Shown piece after piece: positions 47,743-56,817 of a stretch of 64,000 nucleotides of DNA. The notes below the pieces were generated by a model. The model ran no database searches. It was not told where the DNA came from and was given only the letters and a program-made list of their open reading frames with translations. Each line of letters begins with the position of its first letter. Position 1 is the stretch's first letter. The stretch lies in contig NZ_CP039889.1 of NCBI RefSeq assembly GCF_005221325.1, forward strand, positions 1,116,001 through 1,180,000, in the 5' to 3' direction. A program made the position numbers and the translations under genes. The DNA comes from Agrobacterium tumefaciens (GTDB lineage: Bacteria > Pseudomonadota > Alphaproteobacteria > Rhizobiales > Rhizobiaceae).

Positions 47743-48813
47743 TCAGGCTCCCATCTTCACACGCCAGGAATCAGCGAAAACGCCGATCGCGGCCGGGTCG
47801 AAACGCACACCCGCTTCCGCCGGAATTTCCTCGTCTTCGGCGACAACGATTGCCAGCTTCTGGCCGGCAAACCGGGCCCGGACGATCTTCTGCCGGCCGA
47901 TATCCTCGACCTTGTCGATGCTGATCGGCATGCCGCCGCGCTCCAGCCGGACGAATTCCGGGCGGATGCCGATCTCGACGCGCTGCGCCGCGTCAACTTT
48001 GGGCGCGCCTGCCAGCGGTACACCAAGACCGCCGACCACAGCCGTCGCCCCTTCGATGCTGGCGGGCAGCACATTCATGCCCGGCGAGCCGATGAAATAA
48101 CCGACGAATGTATGTCCCGGCCGCTCGAAAAGCTCGGCGGGCGTGCCGATCTGGACGATCTGCCCGTCATACATGACCACCACCTTGTCGGCGAAGGTCA
48201 ACGCTTCGGTCTGGTCATGGGTGACATAGACCATGGTGAAACCGGACTGGCGATGCAGGCGCTTCAGCTGCGAGCGCAGTACCCATTTCATATGCGGATC
48301 GATGACCGTCAGCGGCTCATCGAAAAGAATGGCGTTGACGTCGGAGCGCACAAGGCCACGCGCCAGCGAAATCTTCTGCTTCTGATCCGCCGTCAGACCG
48401 CGGGCATGGCGTTTGGCCATGCCGGACAGATCGGTCATTTCGAGGATGTCCCGCACGCGGCGGTCAACCTCGGCTTCCGGCACATGCCGGTTGCGCAGCG
48501 GAAAGGCCAGATTGTCATAGACCGTCATCGTGTCATAGACGACCGGGAACTGGAACACCTGAGCGATGTTGCGATCTTCAGTCGCAAAATCGGTGACGTC
48601 AGTTCCATCAAAGGCGATGCGGCCTTCGGAGGGGCGCAGCAGGCCGGAAATGATGTTGAGCAGCGTGGTCTTGCCGCAGCCGGAGGGTCCGAGAAGCGCA
48701 TAGGCCCCGCCATCCTCCCATTCGTGATGCACTTCTTTCAGCGCATAATCGCCGGCAGCCTGCGCCTTGGCATTATAGGCGTGGCGGATGTGATCGAGCG
48801 TGATGCGTGCCAT
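47743..48813 (-). CDS. glpT: Glycerol ABC transporter ATPase with degenerate signature motif
   Basis: The 356-residue ATPase has a normal Walker A (GPSGCGKTT, 42-50), Walker B (ILFDEP) and switch His199 (VTHDQTEAL), plus a C-terminal regulatory domain. Its signature is LTADQ (140-144) instead of LSGGQ. The partner GlpS has the opposite defect, so the pair should hold one competent and one weak ATP site. The ATG at 48813 follows GGGGAG; the frame extends 17 codons upstream. Together with GlpS it powers GlpP/GlpQ. Confidence 0.92.
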   Translation of the reverse strand: MARITLDHIRHAYNAKAQAAGDYALKEVHHEWEDGGAYALLGPSGCGKTTLLNIISGLLRPSEGRIAFDGTDVTDFATEDRNIAQVFQFPVVYDTMTVYDNLAFPLRNRHVPEAEVDRRVRDILEMTDLSGMAKRHARGLTADQKQKISLARGLVRSDVNAILFDEPLTVIDPHMKWVLRSQLKRLHRQSGFTMVYVTHDQTEALTFADKVVVMYDGQIVQIGTPAELFERPGHTFVGYFIGSPGMNVLPASIEGATAVVGGLGVPLAGAPKVDAAQRVEIGIRPEFVRLERGGMPISIDKVEDIGRQKIVRARFAGQKLAIVVAEDEEIPAEAGVRFDPAAIGVFADSWRVKMGA

Positions 48814-48826
48814 GACCGATCTCCCC

Positions 48827-49897
48827 TCAGGCCGCTTCGCCGATGGCGCGACCATTCGCGTCAAAGGCCATCAGGTGTTTTGTATCGAGAAACAGCTCGA
48901 TATCCCTGTCCGGTTCGATGTCGTGGATACCATGCGCCAGCATCACCCAGCGCCGGCCGAAAAATTCCACATGCACGAAACTTTCCGATCCCGCGATTTC
49001 CGAAATCAGCGTCCGCGCCCGGATGGATTGCCGCGCCTCACCCTTCGCATACGGGAAAAGATGATGCGGCTGGAAAGCAATGGTCAAAGGTCCATCCGGC
49101 ACGGCGGCAAGATGCGCCGGCACCGAAACTACCGCCTGGTCGGCGCGCGTGAAGGCATTGCCCGCTTTGATGACCTCGATGGTGTTGAGCGGCGGATCGG
49201 CAAAGATTTCCGCGGTCACGATATCCACCGGCTGCCGGTAGACCTCGATCGTACGGTTGAACTGCGTCACCCTTCCTTCGTTGAGCGTCGCAGTGTTCCC
49301 GCCCAGAAGCAGCGCCTCTGAAGGCTCCGTCGTGGCATAAACGAAGATCGCGCCTGACTCGGCGAAGATACGCGGCAGTTCTTCGCGCAATTCCTCGCGC
49401 AGCTTATAATCGAGATTGGCGAGCGGCTCATCGAGCAGCACCAGATTGGCGTTCTTGACGATGGCGCGGGCAAGTGCCGTGCGCTGCTGCTGGCCGCCGG
49501 AAAGATTGAGCGGCGTGCGGTCGAGATAGGGCGTCAGCCTCAGAAGCTCGGCCGCCTTCCTCACCTCCCGGTCGATGGTCGACTGGTCCTTGCCGGCAAC
49601 CCGCATCGGCGAAGCGATGTTCTCGTAAACGGAGAGCGCCGGATAATTGATAAATTGCTGGTAGACCATGGCGACGTTGCGCTTCTGCACCGGCCAGCCC
49701 GTCACATCCTCGCCGTTAAAGAGGATCGAGCCGCCGCTCGGCTTGTCCAGCCCGGCCATCAGCCGCATCAGCGTCGTCTTGCCCGAAAGCGTCGGTCCAA
49801 GCAGGACGTTCAGGCTTCCGCGCTGCAACGTCAGATCGGTCGGGTGAATATGATATTCACCACCCACCATCTTCGAGACGTTTCGCAATTCAAGCAT
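48827..49897 (-). CDS. glpS: Glycerol ABC transporter ATPase lacking the switch histidine
   Basis: The 356-residue ATPase has Walker A GPTLSGKT (34-41), the canonical signature LSGGQQQR (132-139) and Walker B LVLLDEP. The switch position reads VYATTEPSEAL, with Thr190 where His is expected. GlpT supplies the His but not the signature. It begins 37 bases after the glpD stop and ends 13 bases before glpT. The C-terminal TOBE-like region is present. Encoded within glpSTPQUV. Confidence 0.92.
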   Translation of the reverse strand: MLELRNVSKMVGGEYHIHPTDLTLQRGSLNVLLGPTLSGKTTLMRLMAGLDKPSGGSILFNGEDVTGWPVQKRNVAMVYQQFINYPALSVYENIASPMRVAGKDQSTIDREVRKAAELLRLTPYLDRTPLNLSGGQQQRTALARAIVKNANLVLLDEPLANLDYKLREELREELPRIFAESGAIFVYATTEPSEALLLGGNTATLNEGRVTQFNRTIEVYRQPVDIVTAEIFADPPLNTIEVIKAGNAFTRADQAVVSVPAHLAAVPDGPLTIAFQPHHLFPYAKGEARQSIRARTLISEIAGSESFVHVEFFGRRWVMLAHGIHDIEPDRDIELFLDTKHLMAFDANGRAIGEAA

Positions 49898-49934
49898 GGT
49901 GATCCAAAGCCTCCTCCGCTTTTCGATCGGATCG

Positions 49935-51458
49935 TCAGATTGCCCTCAAGCGTCCACCTGCAATGCCTTCGATATAATCCGCCAGCCCACGCGCCTCTTC
50001 AGGGGTCAGAAAAAGCCCCTGCTTGGTGCGGCGCCACAGAATGTCCTCCGCCGTCAGCGCCCATTCCCGCGCCATCAGCCAGCGAACCTCAGCCTCGTAA
50101 AGCGTGCCGCCGAAATGCCGGCCCAACGCAGCCGTATCCGTGGCGGAACCGATTATGGCCATCGCATCCGTCCCATAACAACGGACGAGCCGCTCGGCAT
50201 GACGCTTATCGAGGAAGGGATACCGCGACCGCAGGGTCCTGACCTCTTCCGCATAGGCCTCGGCACCGAAATTTCCGCCCGGCAAATGCGAACCCGCCGT
50301 CCATGGCGCACCCTTTTCACCCAGCGCATCGCCGATTTTTTCAAGAGCATGTTCGGCAAGCCGCCGATAGGTGGTGAGCTTGCCGCCGAAGATATTGAGG
50401 AGCGGCGCTTCGCCTTCTGCTCCTTCGGTTTTCAGCACATAATCGCGGGTCGCTTCCTGTGCTTTCGATGCGCCGTCATCGAAAAGCGGACGCACGCCGG
50501 AATAGGTCCAGACGATATCGGCGGGCTTCACCGGTTCAGCGAAATATTCACTCGCGGCATTGCAGAGATAGCTGATTTCCTCATCGCTGATCTTAACAGC
50601 CCGGGGATCGGCGGTATAGTCGCGATCCGTCGTGCCGATCAGGGTAAAATCCTGTTCATAGGGGATGGCGAAGATGATGCGGCCATCCGGATTCTGGAAA
50701 AAATAGGCGCGCGGATCGGCAAACTTCTTGCGCACGATGATGTGGCTGCCCTGCACAAGGCGGACATTATGGACATTGTTCTTGCCGAATGTGGAAGACA
50801 GCACCTTGTCCACCCAGGGGCCTGCGGCATTCACCAGCATGCGCGCCCGGTAGGTCTTGCTTTCACCGGCGGCATTTTTCGTTTCGACCCGCCAGAAGGC
50901 GCCTTCGCGCCGGGCGGAAACCACCTGCGTGCGGTTAAGGATCAGGGCGCCACGATCGGCCGCATCGCGTGCGTTCAACACCACCAGACGGGCATCATCC
51001 ACCCAGCCATCCGAATATTCGAAGGCACGGGCAAAAATCGGCTTCAACGGTTTTCCCGCGGGGTCACGGCGCAGGTCGAGCGAGCGGGTGGCCGGCAGAA
51101 GCTTGCGGCCGCCGAGATGATCGTAAAGGAAAAGCCCGAGGCGGACGAGCCAGGCCGGGCGCACCCCACCCTTCTGAAACGGCAGGACGAAGCGCATCGG
51201 CCAGATGATGTGCGGTGCCATGGCCCACAGAACCTCGCGTTCCATCAGGGCTTCGCGCACGAGGCGGAATTCATAATGTTCGAGATAACGCAAACCGCCA
51301 TGGATGAGCTTGGTGGCGGCGGATGACGTGCCGGAGGCGAAATCGTTCATTTCCGCAAGCGCAACGGAATAGCCTCTGCCGATGGCGTCGCGCGCAATGC
51401 CGCAGCCATTGATACCGCCGCCGATCACGAAAATATCGTGAATTGCCTCGTCAGACAT
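49935..51458 (-). CDS. glpD: Glycerol-3-phosphate dehydrogenase (FAD, respiratory)
   Basis: The 507-residue flavoprotein has the FAD motif DIFVIGGGINGCGIARDAIGRGYSVALAEMNDF, the signature SGTSSAATKLIHGGLRYLEHYEF, the substrate-domain motif WTYSGVRPLFDD and FGGKLTTYRRLAEHAL. It oxidises glycerol 3-phosphate to dihydroxyacetone phosphate and feeds electrons to quinone at the inner membrane. It is first gene of the transport operon, behind a promoter with TTTCGTT-type repeats. It differs clearly from the second GlpD-like protein at 27912-29636. Confidence 0.95.
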   Translation of the reverse strand: MSDEAIHDIFVIGGGINGCGIARDAIGRGYSVALAEMNDFASGTSSAATKLIHGGLRYLEHYEFRLVREALMEREVLWAMAPHIIWPMRFVLPFQKGGVRPAWLVRLGLFLYDHLGGRKLLPATRSLDLRRDPAGKPLKPIFARAFEYSDGWVDDARLVVLNARDAADRGALILNRTQVVSARREGAFWRVETKNAAGESKTYRARMLVNAAGPWVDKVLSSTFGKNNVHNVRLVQGSHIIVRKKFADPRAYFFQNPDGRIIFAIPYEQDFTLIGTTDRDYTADPRAVKISDEEISYLCNAASEYFAEPVKPADIVWTYSGVRPLFDDGASKAQEATRDYVLKTEGAEGEAPLLNIFGGKLTTYRRLAEHALEKIGDALGEKGAPWTAGSHLPGGNFGAEAYAEEVRTLRSRYPFLDKRHAERLVRCYGTDAMAIIGSATDTAALGRHFGGTLYEAEVRWLMAREWALTAEDILWRRTKQGLFLTPEEARGLADYIEGIAGGRLRAI

Positions 51459-51514
51459 GCACCCTCCCGCACTTTCATCGACGCTCTCCTCATCGATATA
51501 CTGAAAGCACGGCC

Positions 51515-51549
51515 ATCTAATTCGAAGACAAAACGAATGTCAAACGAAA
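51515..51549 (-). promoter_or_regulatory. glpD promoter with candidate GlpR half-sites
   Basis: On the minus strand a perfect -35 TTGACA (51543-51538) and a TTAGAT -10 (51520-51515) are 17 bases apart. Two direct repeats of TTTCGTT-like half-sites (51548-51542 and about 51537-51531) surround the -35. The same word occurs as an inverted repeat upstream of glpR. DeoR-family regulators such as GlpR often bind TTTCG-type repeats. GlpR binding is inferred. Confidence 0.55.
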
Positions 51550-51566
51550 TTCCAACGCCCCCTGAA

Positions 51567-52340
51567 TCAGGCGTCGCTGGCCTCGGTTTCGATTAGCCGG
51601 ACATCGTGATCGGCACAGATGCTGCGGATGGAATCAACCGGACAATGATCGGTAATGAAGGTGTGAACCTGCGAAAGATGGCCGATGCGGACCGGAGCCG
51701 TGCGTTCGAATTTCAGCGAATCCGACACCAGAATGACATGGCGGGCATTGGAGATGATCGCCTGCGCCACCTTGACCTCCCGGAAGTCGAAGTCCAGCAG
51801 CGCCCCATCCTCATCGATCGCCGAAACGCCGATCACGGCGAAATCGACCTTGAACTGGCGGATGAAATCCACCGCAGCCTCCCCGACGATACCGCCATCG
51901 GAACCGCGCACGACGCCGCCGGCAATCACCACCTCGATGCCCGGGAACACCCGTAACCTGTTGGCGACGTTTATATTATTGGTGATCACCATCAGTTCGT
52001 GATGGTCCGCCAGGGCTTCGCCCACCGCTTCGGTCGTCGTGCCGATATTGATGAAAAGCGAGGAATTATTGGGGATGAGAGCGGCGGCAGCGGCCCCGAT
52101 CGCCTGTTTTTCGACAGAAGCAATCGCCCGCCGCGCCTCGTATTTGACGTTTTCATTGCCGCTCGGGAAAAGCGCGCCACCGTGAATGCGGGTCAGCACC
52201 CGCGTATCGCAGAGATCATTGAGGTCTTTGCGGATCGTCTGGGGGGTCACCGAAAACCGCGCCGCCAGTTCATCGACCAGCACCCGGCCGTTCGTTTTCG
52301 CCAGCGCAACGATTTCATCCTGACGCGGTGTTAGCAGCAT
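51567..52340 (-). CDS. glpR: DeoR-family glycerol regulator
   Basis: This 257-residue repressor has an N-terminal DeoR helix-turn-helix (RQDEIVALAKTNGRVLVDELAARFSVTPQTIRKDLNDL) and the DeoR C-terminal sensor domain (SLFINIGTTTEAVGEAL, VVIAGGVVRGSDGGIVGEAA, FAVIGVSAIDEDGALLDFD). GlpR is normally inactivated by glycerol 3-phosphate. The ATG at 52340 follows GGAGGGAGG. Its own promoter and that of glpD carry TTTCGTT repeats. It is separated from glpD by 108 bases with a promoter, so the two may be transcribed separately. Confidence 0.93.
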   Translation of the reverse strand: MLLTPRQDEIVALAKTNGRVLVDELAARFSVTPQTIRKDLNDLCDTRVLTRIHGGALFPSGNENVKYEARRAIASVEKQAIGAAAAALIPNNSSLFINIGTTTEAVGEALADHHELMVITNNINVANRLRVFPGIEVVIAGGVVRGSDGGIVGEAAVDFIRQFKVDFAVIGVSAIDEDGALLDFDFREVKVAQAIISNARHVILVSDSLKFERTAPVRIGHLSQVHTFITDHCPVDSIRSICADHDVRLIETEASDA

Positions 52341-52363
52341 TTCAGCCTCCCTCCTCTTCCAAT

Positions 52364-52404
52364 TTTTTCGTTTCATTGAAGAGCGAACGAAAAACCAATG
52401 TCAA
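52364..52404 (-). promoter_or_regulatory. glpR promoter with inverted TTTTTCGTT repeat
   Basis: TTTTTCGTT (52364-52372) and AACGAAAAA (52386-52394) form a perfect 9-bp inverted repeat. It overlaps the -10 region (TTCAAT, 52380-52375) of a promoter with a perfect -35 TTGACA (52404-52399). This suits autorepression by GlpR. Confidence 0.55.
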
Positions 52405-52480
52405 GGGAGGGTTTATGGCGGCGATGGCCACCCCTTTGCAGATTCGCTTGAAGAATGCATGGGCCTGAGCAAAAAGCTTA

Positions 52481-53959
52481 TTAGCCGGCTTTCTGGAAAG
52501 GCGCAGCGGCGACTTGCTCTCCACCGGTGCCGGAAAATGCCACGGAGGCGGAAAGGAACGCATCACCGACACCAATCAGCACGGGTTCGTTCACGCCCAG
52601 CCTTTCGACTGCCGCAGCCAGTTGCGCGAGCGAACCGCACCAGCGTTGCTCATTTGCCCGGCTGACGGAAATCATCACCACAACGGGTGTCGAGGTGGGC
52701 ATGCCATGGGCGAGCAGGGAAGACTGGATGTCGGAAGCGGTTCGCCCGCCCATGTAAAACACGGTGGTCACGGAAGGGTTCGACAGGGACTGCCAGTCGA
52801 TATTTTCCGGCAGCCTTCCCTGCCGGGAATGCCCGGTGACGAACCGAACGGACTGGGCATGGTCGCGATGGGTCAGGGAAACGCCGAGGCGCGAGGCCAT
52901 GGCGCTTGCGGCGGTGATGCCGGGCACGACCTCGACCGGGATCTTTTCCGCTTCCAGCGCCGCGATCTCCTCGCCGGCGCGTCCGAAAATCATCGGATCT
53001 CCGGATTTCAGCCGCACCACCCGTTTACCAGCCTTGGCGAAGCGGATCATCATGTCGTTGATGTCTTCCTGTTTGCAGCTTTCCCGTCCCCCGCGCTTGC
53101 CGACCAGCATTCGCTTCGCTTCGCGGCGCGCCAGTTCCAGTACCTCCGCCGAGACGAGATCATCGAACAGGATGACATCGGCCGCCTGCAGGGCGCGCAC
53201 CGCTTTCAGCGTCAAAAGCTCGGCATCACCGGGTCCCGCGCCCACGAGCGTCACAAGGCCCCGCGCCGATCCTGCCCGCCCCGCCTGCATCCCTATGTCT
53301 GTCAGCAGCCGTTCTTCACTGCCCTCATCCAGCCTTTCGGTAAACGCTCGATCGACGAATTTTTCCCAGAAAGACCGTCGCGCCGCGCCGGGGGCAAGCC
53401 GCAGATTAACGCGCTCGCGGAGCGTCTGGGCAAGTGCTGCCCAATCCTTCAACGAAAGCGGCAGCAATGTCTCGATGCGCCGGCGGATGGCCTGCGCCAG
53501 AATGGGCGCGGCACCATCGGTGGAGATCGATACCACCACCGGCGAGCGATTGACGATGGAGCCGAACTGGAACTGGCAGAATTCCGGCTTGTCGATGACA
53601 TTGACGGGAACTCCAGCCGCCCGTGCGGCATGATAAAATCTTTCGGCTTCCTCGTTGGTCTCGCAATCTGCCAGCGCCAGTTCCGCCCCTTTGAAAATAT
53701 CTGGATTCCAGCAACGGTCATGCCATGTCAGCATCGGGCTTTTGGCGACGAGCGCCACCAAGCTTTCCGAAAGCGCGCTTTCCTCACAATAGAGATCAAG
53801 TTCCGCCCCGCAGGCCAACAGCAGTTCCGCCTTCCAGGCGGCCCCATCCGATCCGCCCGCCAGCACCACGCGCTTGCCCTCGAGACCCCAGAAGACCGGC
53901 AACTTGGCGAGCTTCTCCATGCGGGCCGGTTCATTCCGCTGCGGTTTTAAGGCATCCAT
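52481..53959 (-). CDS. cysG: Siroheme synthase (precorrin-2 dehydrogenase/ferrochelatase plus uroporphyrinogen methyltransferase)
   Basis: The 492-residue protein has an N-terminal siroheme-synthase domain (KRVVLAGGSDGAAWKAELLLACGAEL, CQFQFGSIVNRSPVVVSISTDGAAPILAQAIRRRIE) and a C-terminal SUMT methyltransferase (VTLVGAGPGDAELLTLKAVRALQAADVILFDDLVS, RLKSGDPMIFGRAGEE, PVEVVPGITAAS). It makes the siroheme cofactor of the nitrite reductase encoded in the same operon. The ATG at 53959 overlaps the end of nasA by 29 bases and follows GGGGGAT. A short hairpin and T-run just after its stop may end the operon. Confidence 0.92.
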   Translation of the reverse strand: MDALKPQRNEPARMEKLAKLPVFWGLEGKRVVLAGGSDGAAWKAELLLACGAELDLYCEESALSESLVALVAKSPMLTWHDRCWNPDIFKGAELALADCETNEEAERFYHAARAAGVPVNVIDKPEFCQFQFGSIVNRSPVVVSISTDGAAPILAQAIRRRIETLLPLSLKDWAALAQTLRERVNLRLAPGAARRSFWEKFVDRAFTERLDEGSEERLLTDIGMQAGRAGSARGLVTLVGAGPGDAELLTLKAVRALQAADVILFDDLVSAEVLELARREAKRMLVGKRGGRESCKQEDINDMMIRFAKAGKRVVRLKSGDPMIFGRAGEEIAALEAEKIPVEVVPGITAASAMASRLGVSLTHRDHAQSVRFVTGHSRQGRLPENIDWQSLSNPSVTTVFYMGGRTASDIQSSLLAHGMPTSTPVVVMISVSRANEQRWCGSLAQLAAAVERLGVNEPVLIGVGDAFLSASVAFSGTGGEQVAAAPFQKAG

Positions 53960-56579
53960 CGATGATCCCCCTGATTTCGGCGCGGCAGGAGCCGCAATTG
54001 GTTCCGGCATTCAGCACCTTGCCGATGGCTTCAACACTGTGGCAACCGTCACGAATGGCGGCCGTGATCTGATTCACCCCGACATTGAAACAGGAGCAGA
54101 CAGTTGCGCCCGGATCGGCTCGTCCCGCCCCCGGACGCCCGGCGACCAGCGCAAAACGCATGCGCAAATCCTCATGACGTTCGGTCAGTTGCGATATGGC
54201 CCAGTTGCGGGCAACGGCCACCGGCTCCTTGGCGATAAAAAGCGCCGTGATCAGGGTATCGCGATCGAAGAAGGCGAGGCGCAGATCGCCGGTCTGCCGG
54301 TCGCTATATCCCAGTGGCTCGACCCGCGCGTCGATGCCGAAAACCTGACGCGCCCAGAGCGTCCAGTCCTGCGGATCTTCCGCAAAAGCCAGCTCCATGC
54401 GATAGCCCCCATCCGCCTTGGCAATCGCCCAATAGGCACAATCCGGTGCGTCGGGCCGGGTGCGGGAAATGGCGAAACCATAAGCTTTCGCTTCGAAACG
54501 CGTCGCCCTCACGCCCGTGTTTTTCGAGGCGGGCTGACCGGAATGCGGGTCCGTGACCGGCGCCACAACCATGTCGATCCGCGCCCGCGCGGCGAACTGG
54601 TCGTTCCAGTGCATCGGCGCGAAGACCGATCCGCGCGCCTGCCTTTCGCTGATCAGCGCCCGCAGCAGAACCTTGCCATAAGGGCTTTCCAATTCCACCA
54701 GATCCGCGCTTTCGATTCCCAGCGCCTGCGCATCGCGCGGGTGAAGCTCGGCGAAGGGTTCGGCGATATGGGCGGTGAGGCGTGCGCTTTTGCCGGTACG
54801 GGTCATGGTGTGCCATTGGTCGCGAATGCGGCCGGTATTCAGCGTCAGCGGATAGTCCGCCGATGTTCTGTCCGCCTCCGGCAAGGCGGTGGCGATGAAC
54901 CGTGCCTTGCCATCGGCGTGATAAAACCCACCATTCGCGAAAAAGCGGGTAACAGCGGCCTCGCCGGCCCCGGCTTTCGGCCATTGGAAGGGTGCCATCT
55001 CATCGTAGGAATCCCGGTCGATCCCGCCGATATCGAAATCACGGCTGCCAGCATTCTCAAAACCGGAAAGAGCGGCATGTTCGGCAAAAATCTCCGATGG
55101 CTGACGATGAGCGAAAGCGGCGCTGAAGCCCATACGCCGGGCCACTTCCGCCATCTGCCACCAGTCGGCCCTAGCTTCACCGGGCGCAGGCAGAAAGCCG
55201 CGCTGGCGGGAAATGCGCCGTTCGGAATTGGTGACCGTGCCGTTCTTTTCTCCCCAGCCGAGCGACGGCAGGAGAACATGGGCGTGGCGGGCCGTGTCGG
55301 TATCGGCCATCACATCGGAGACGACGACGAAAGGACAGTCCTTGATTGCCGCCTCGACGGCACCGGCATCCGGCATGGAAACGACAGGGTTTGTGGCCAT
55401 GATCCACAGCGCCTTGATGCGGCCGTCAGCCACCGCCCGGAACATATCCACCGCCTTGAGGCCAGGTTTTTGCGCAATCGCAGGCGAGGCCCAGAAACGC
55501 TGAACGCGATCGCGATCCTCGGCACTTTCGATGGCCATATGGGCGGCCAACATGTTGGCGAGACCGCCGACTTCGCGTCCGCCCATGGCGTTCGGCTGAC
55601 CTGTCAGCGAAAACGGCCCCATGCCCGGCCGGCCGATGCGGCCGGTGGCAAGGTGGCAATTGATGATGGCGTTGACCTTGTCGGTGCCGCTTTCAGACTG
55701 GTTGACGCCCTGGCTGTAACAGGTGACGGTTTTTTCCTCGCGCTCGAACAATTCGTAAAAGGAAATCAGTTCGGCGGTCGTCAGGCCCGTGGCCTCGGCA
55801 ATTTCCGGCAGGCTATGCTCACTTGCAGCCTGCAGGGCGGCCTCGAAACCGGCCGTGTGGCTTTCAACGTAACCGCGATCTATTGCGCTACCGCCGGAAA
55901 GATGCGCCAGCAGGCCGGTAAACAGCGCCACATCTCCATCCGGGCGGATGGCAAGGTGCATATCGGCAATATCAGCGCTCATCGTCCGACGCGGATCGAT
56001 GACGACGACTTTCATCTCTGGCCGCGCCGCTTTCGCGGCGGCGAGGCGTTGATAAAGAACGGGATGGCACCAGGCGAGGTTGGAACCGGTGAGTATCACC
56101 AGATCGGCAAGTTCCAGATCCTCGTAGGTGCCCGGCACCGTATCCGCTCCGAAGGCGCGGCGGTGGCCGGCGACGGAGGATGACATGCAGAGCCTTGAAT
56201 TGGTATCGATATTGGCTGATCCGATGAAACCCTTCATCAGCTTGTTGGCCAGGTAATAATCTTCCGTCAGCAATTGGCCGGAGACGTACAAGGCAACCGA
56301 GTCCGGGCCGTGCTCGGCAATGGTCTGGGAGAAACGGGAAGCGACGAGATCGAGCGCCTCGTCCCATGCCACTCGCCGGCCGGCGATTTCGGGGTAAAGC
56401 AGGCGGCCGCCGAGGTCGATGGTTTCCGCGAGAGCCGAGCCCTTGGAACACAGCCGTCCAAAATTGGCGGGGTGGTCCGGATCGCCTTTGACGGAAACGG
56501 CACCGTCATCAGCAACGGCTGCGAGGACGCCGCAGCCGACGCCGCAATAGGGGCAGGTGGTTTTTGTTTCAACGGGCAT
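53931..56579 (-). CDS. nasA: Assimilatory nitrate reductase, catalytic subunit
   Basis: The 882-residue molybdopterin enzyme starts with the [4Fe-4S] motif CPYCGVGCGV and a later LCSKG Cys. Molybdopterin oxidoreductase and dinucleotide-binding domains follow (DTNSRLCMSSSVAGHRRAFG, ATNPVVSMPDA, SGQPASKNTGVRATRF). The C-terminal BFD-like [2Fe-2S] domain has Cys in VCSCFNVG and NCGSC. It has no signal peptide, so it is cytoplasmic and reduces nitrate to nitrite. No separate NAD-binding electron-transfer subunit is seen nearby, so its electron donor is open. It lies between the nirD repeat region and cysG. Confidence 0.95.
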   Translation of the reverse strand: MPVETKTTCPYCGVGCGVLAAVADDGAVSVKGDPDHPANFGRLCSKGSALAETIDLGGRLLYPEIAGRRVAWDEALDLVASRFSQTIAEHGPDSVALYVSGQLLTEDYYLANKLMKGFIGSANIDTNSRLCMSSSVAGHRRAFGADTVPGTYEDLELADLVILTGSNLAWCHPVLYQRLAAAKAARPEMKVVVIDPRRTMSADIADMHLAIRPDGDVALFTGLLAHLSGGSAIDRGYVESHTAGFEAALQAASEHSLPEIAEATGLTTAELISFYELFEREEKTVTCYSQGVNQSESGTDKVNAIINCHLATGRIGRPGMGPFSLTGQPNAMGGREVGGLANMLAAHMAIESAEDRDRVQRFWASPAIAQKPGLKAVDMFRAVADGRIKALWIMATNPVVSMPDAGAVEAAIKDCPFVVVSDVMADTDTARHAHVLLPSLGWGEKNGTVTNSERRISRQRGFLPAPGEARADWWQMAEVARRMGFSAAFAHRQPSEIFAEHAALSGFENAGSRDFDIGGIDRDSYDEMAPFQWPKAGAGEAAVTRFFANGGFYHADGKARFIATALPEADRTSADYPLTLNTGRIRDQWHTMTRTGKSARLTAHIAEPFAELHPRDAQALGIESADLVELESPYGKVLLRALISERQARGSVFAPMHWNDQFAARARIDMVVAPVTDPHSGQPASKNTGVRATRFEAKAYGFAISRTRPDAPDCAYWAIAKADGGYRMELAFAEDPQDWTLWARQVFGIDARVEPLGYSDRQTGDLRLAFFDRDTLITALFIAKEPVAVARNWAISQLTERHEDLRMRFALVAGRPGAGRADPGATVCSCFNVGVNQITAAIRDGCHSVEAIGKVLNAGTNCGSCRAEIRGIIDGCLKTAAE

Positions 56580-56630
56580 GGGTTTGCCCTTTCAGTGCGT
56601 GGTGTTTACCCCGCCTCGGTATGTGGCGCT

Positions 56631-56798
56631 TACCCCCCTCTGTCCTGCCGGACATCTCCCCCTCAAGGGGGGAGATCAATTGTGGCGCGAATGCCGATTC
56701 ACAGCTTGCGATGCGGCCTGCGGCTATGAAGCGGGGAGCCATCCGCTTGTCGATCTCCCTCCTTGAGGGGGAGATGTCCGGCAGGACAGAGGGGGGTA
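56631..56798. repeat. Long inverted repeat, RIME/palindromic-element type
   Basis: Two 47-base arms, 56631-56677 and 56752-56798, are inverted copies with a single mismatch, around a 74-base spacer. Each arm begins TACCCCCCTCTGTCCTGCCG and contains a second, smaller palindrome (CTCCCCCTCAAGGGGGGAG). This resembles the mosaic intergenic elements of Rhizobiales. It occupies most of the gap between nasA and nirD, which are in the same operon, and would form a very strong RNA hairpin. Confidence 0.75.
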
Positions 56799-56817
56799 TC
56801 GTCGCCGCCATCGCCAT

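Noticed and set aside
49896..51326. 476-codon + strand frame opposite glpD
   Set aside because: It is a mirror of the well-conserved glpD frame in high-GC DNA; no start signal or family motif.
53874..56183. 769-codon + strand frame opposite nasA
   Set aside because: Shadow of nasA; composition is His/Arg/Gly-rich without any recognisable domain.
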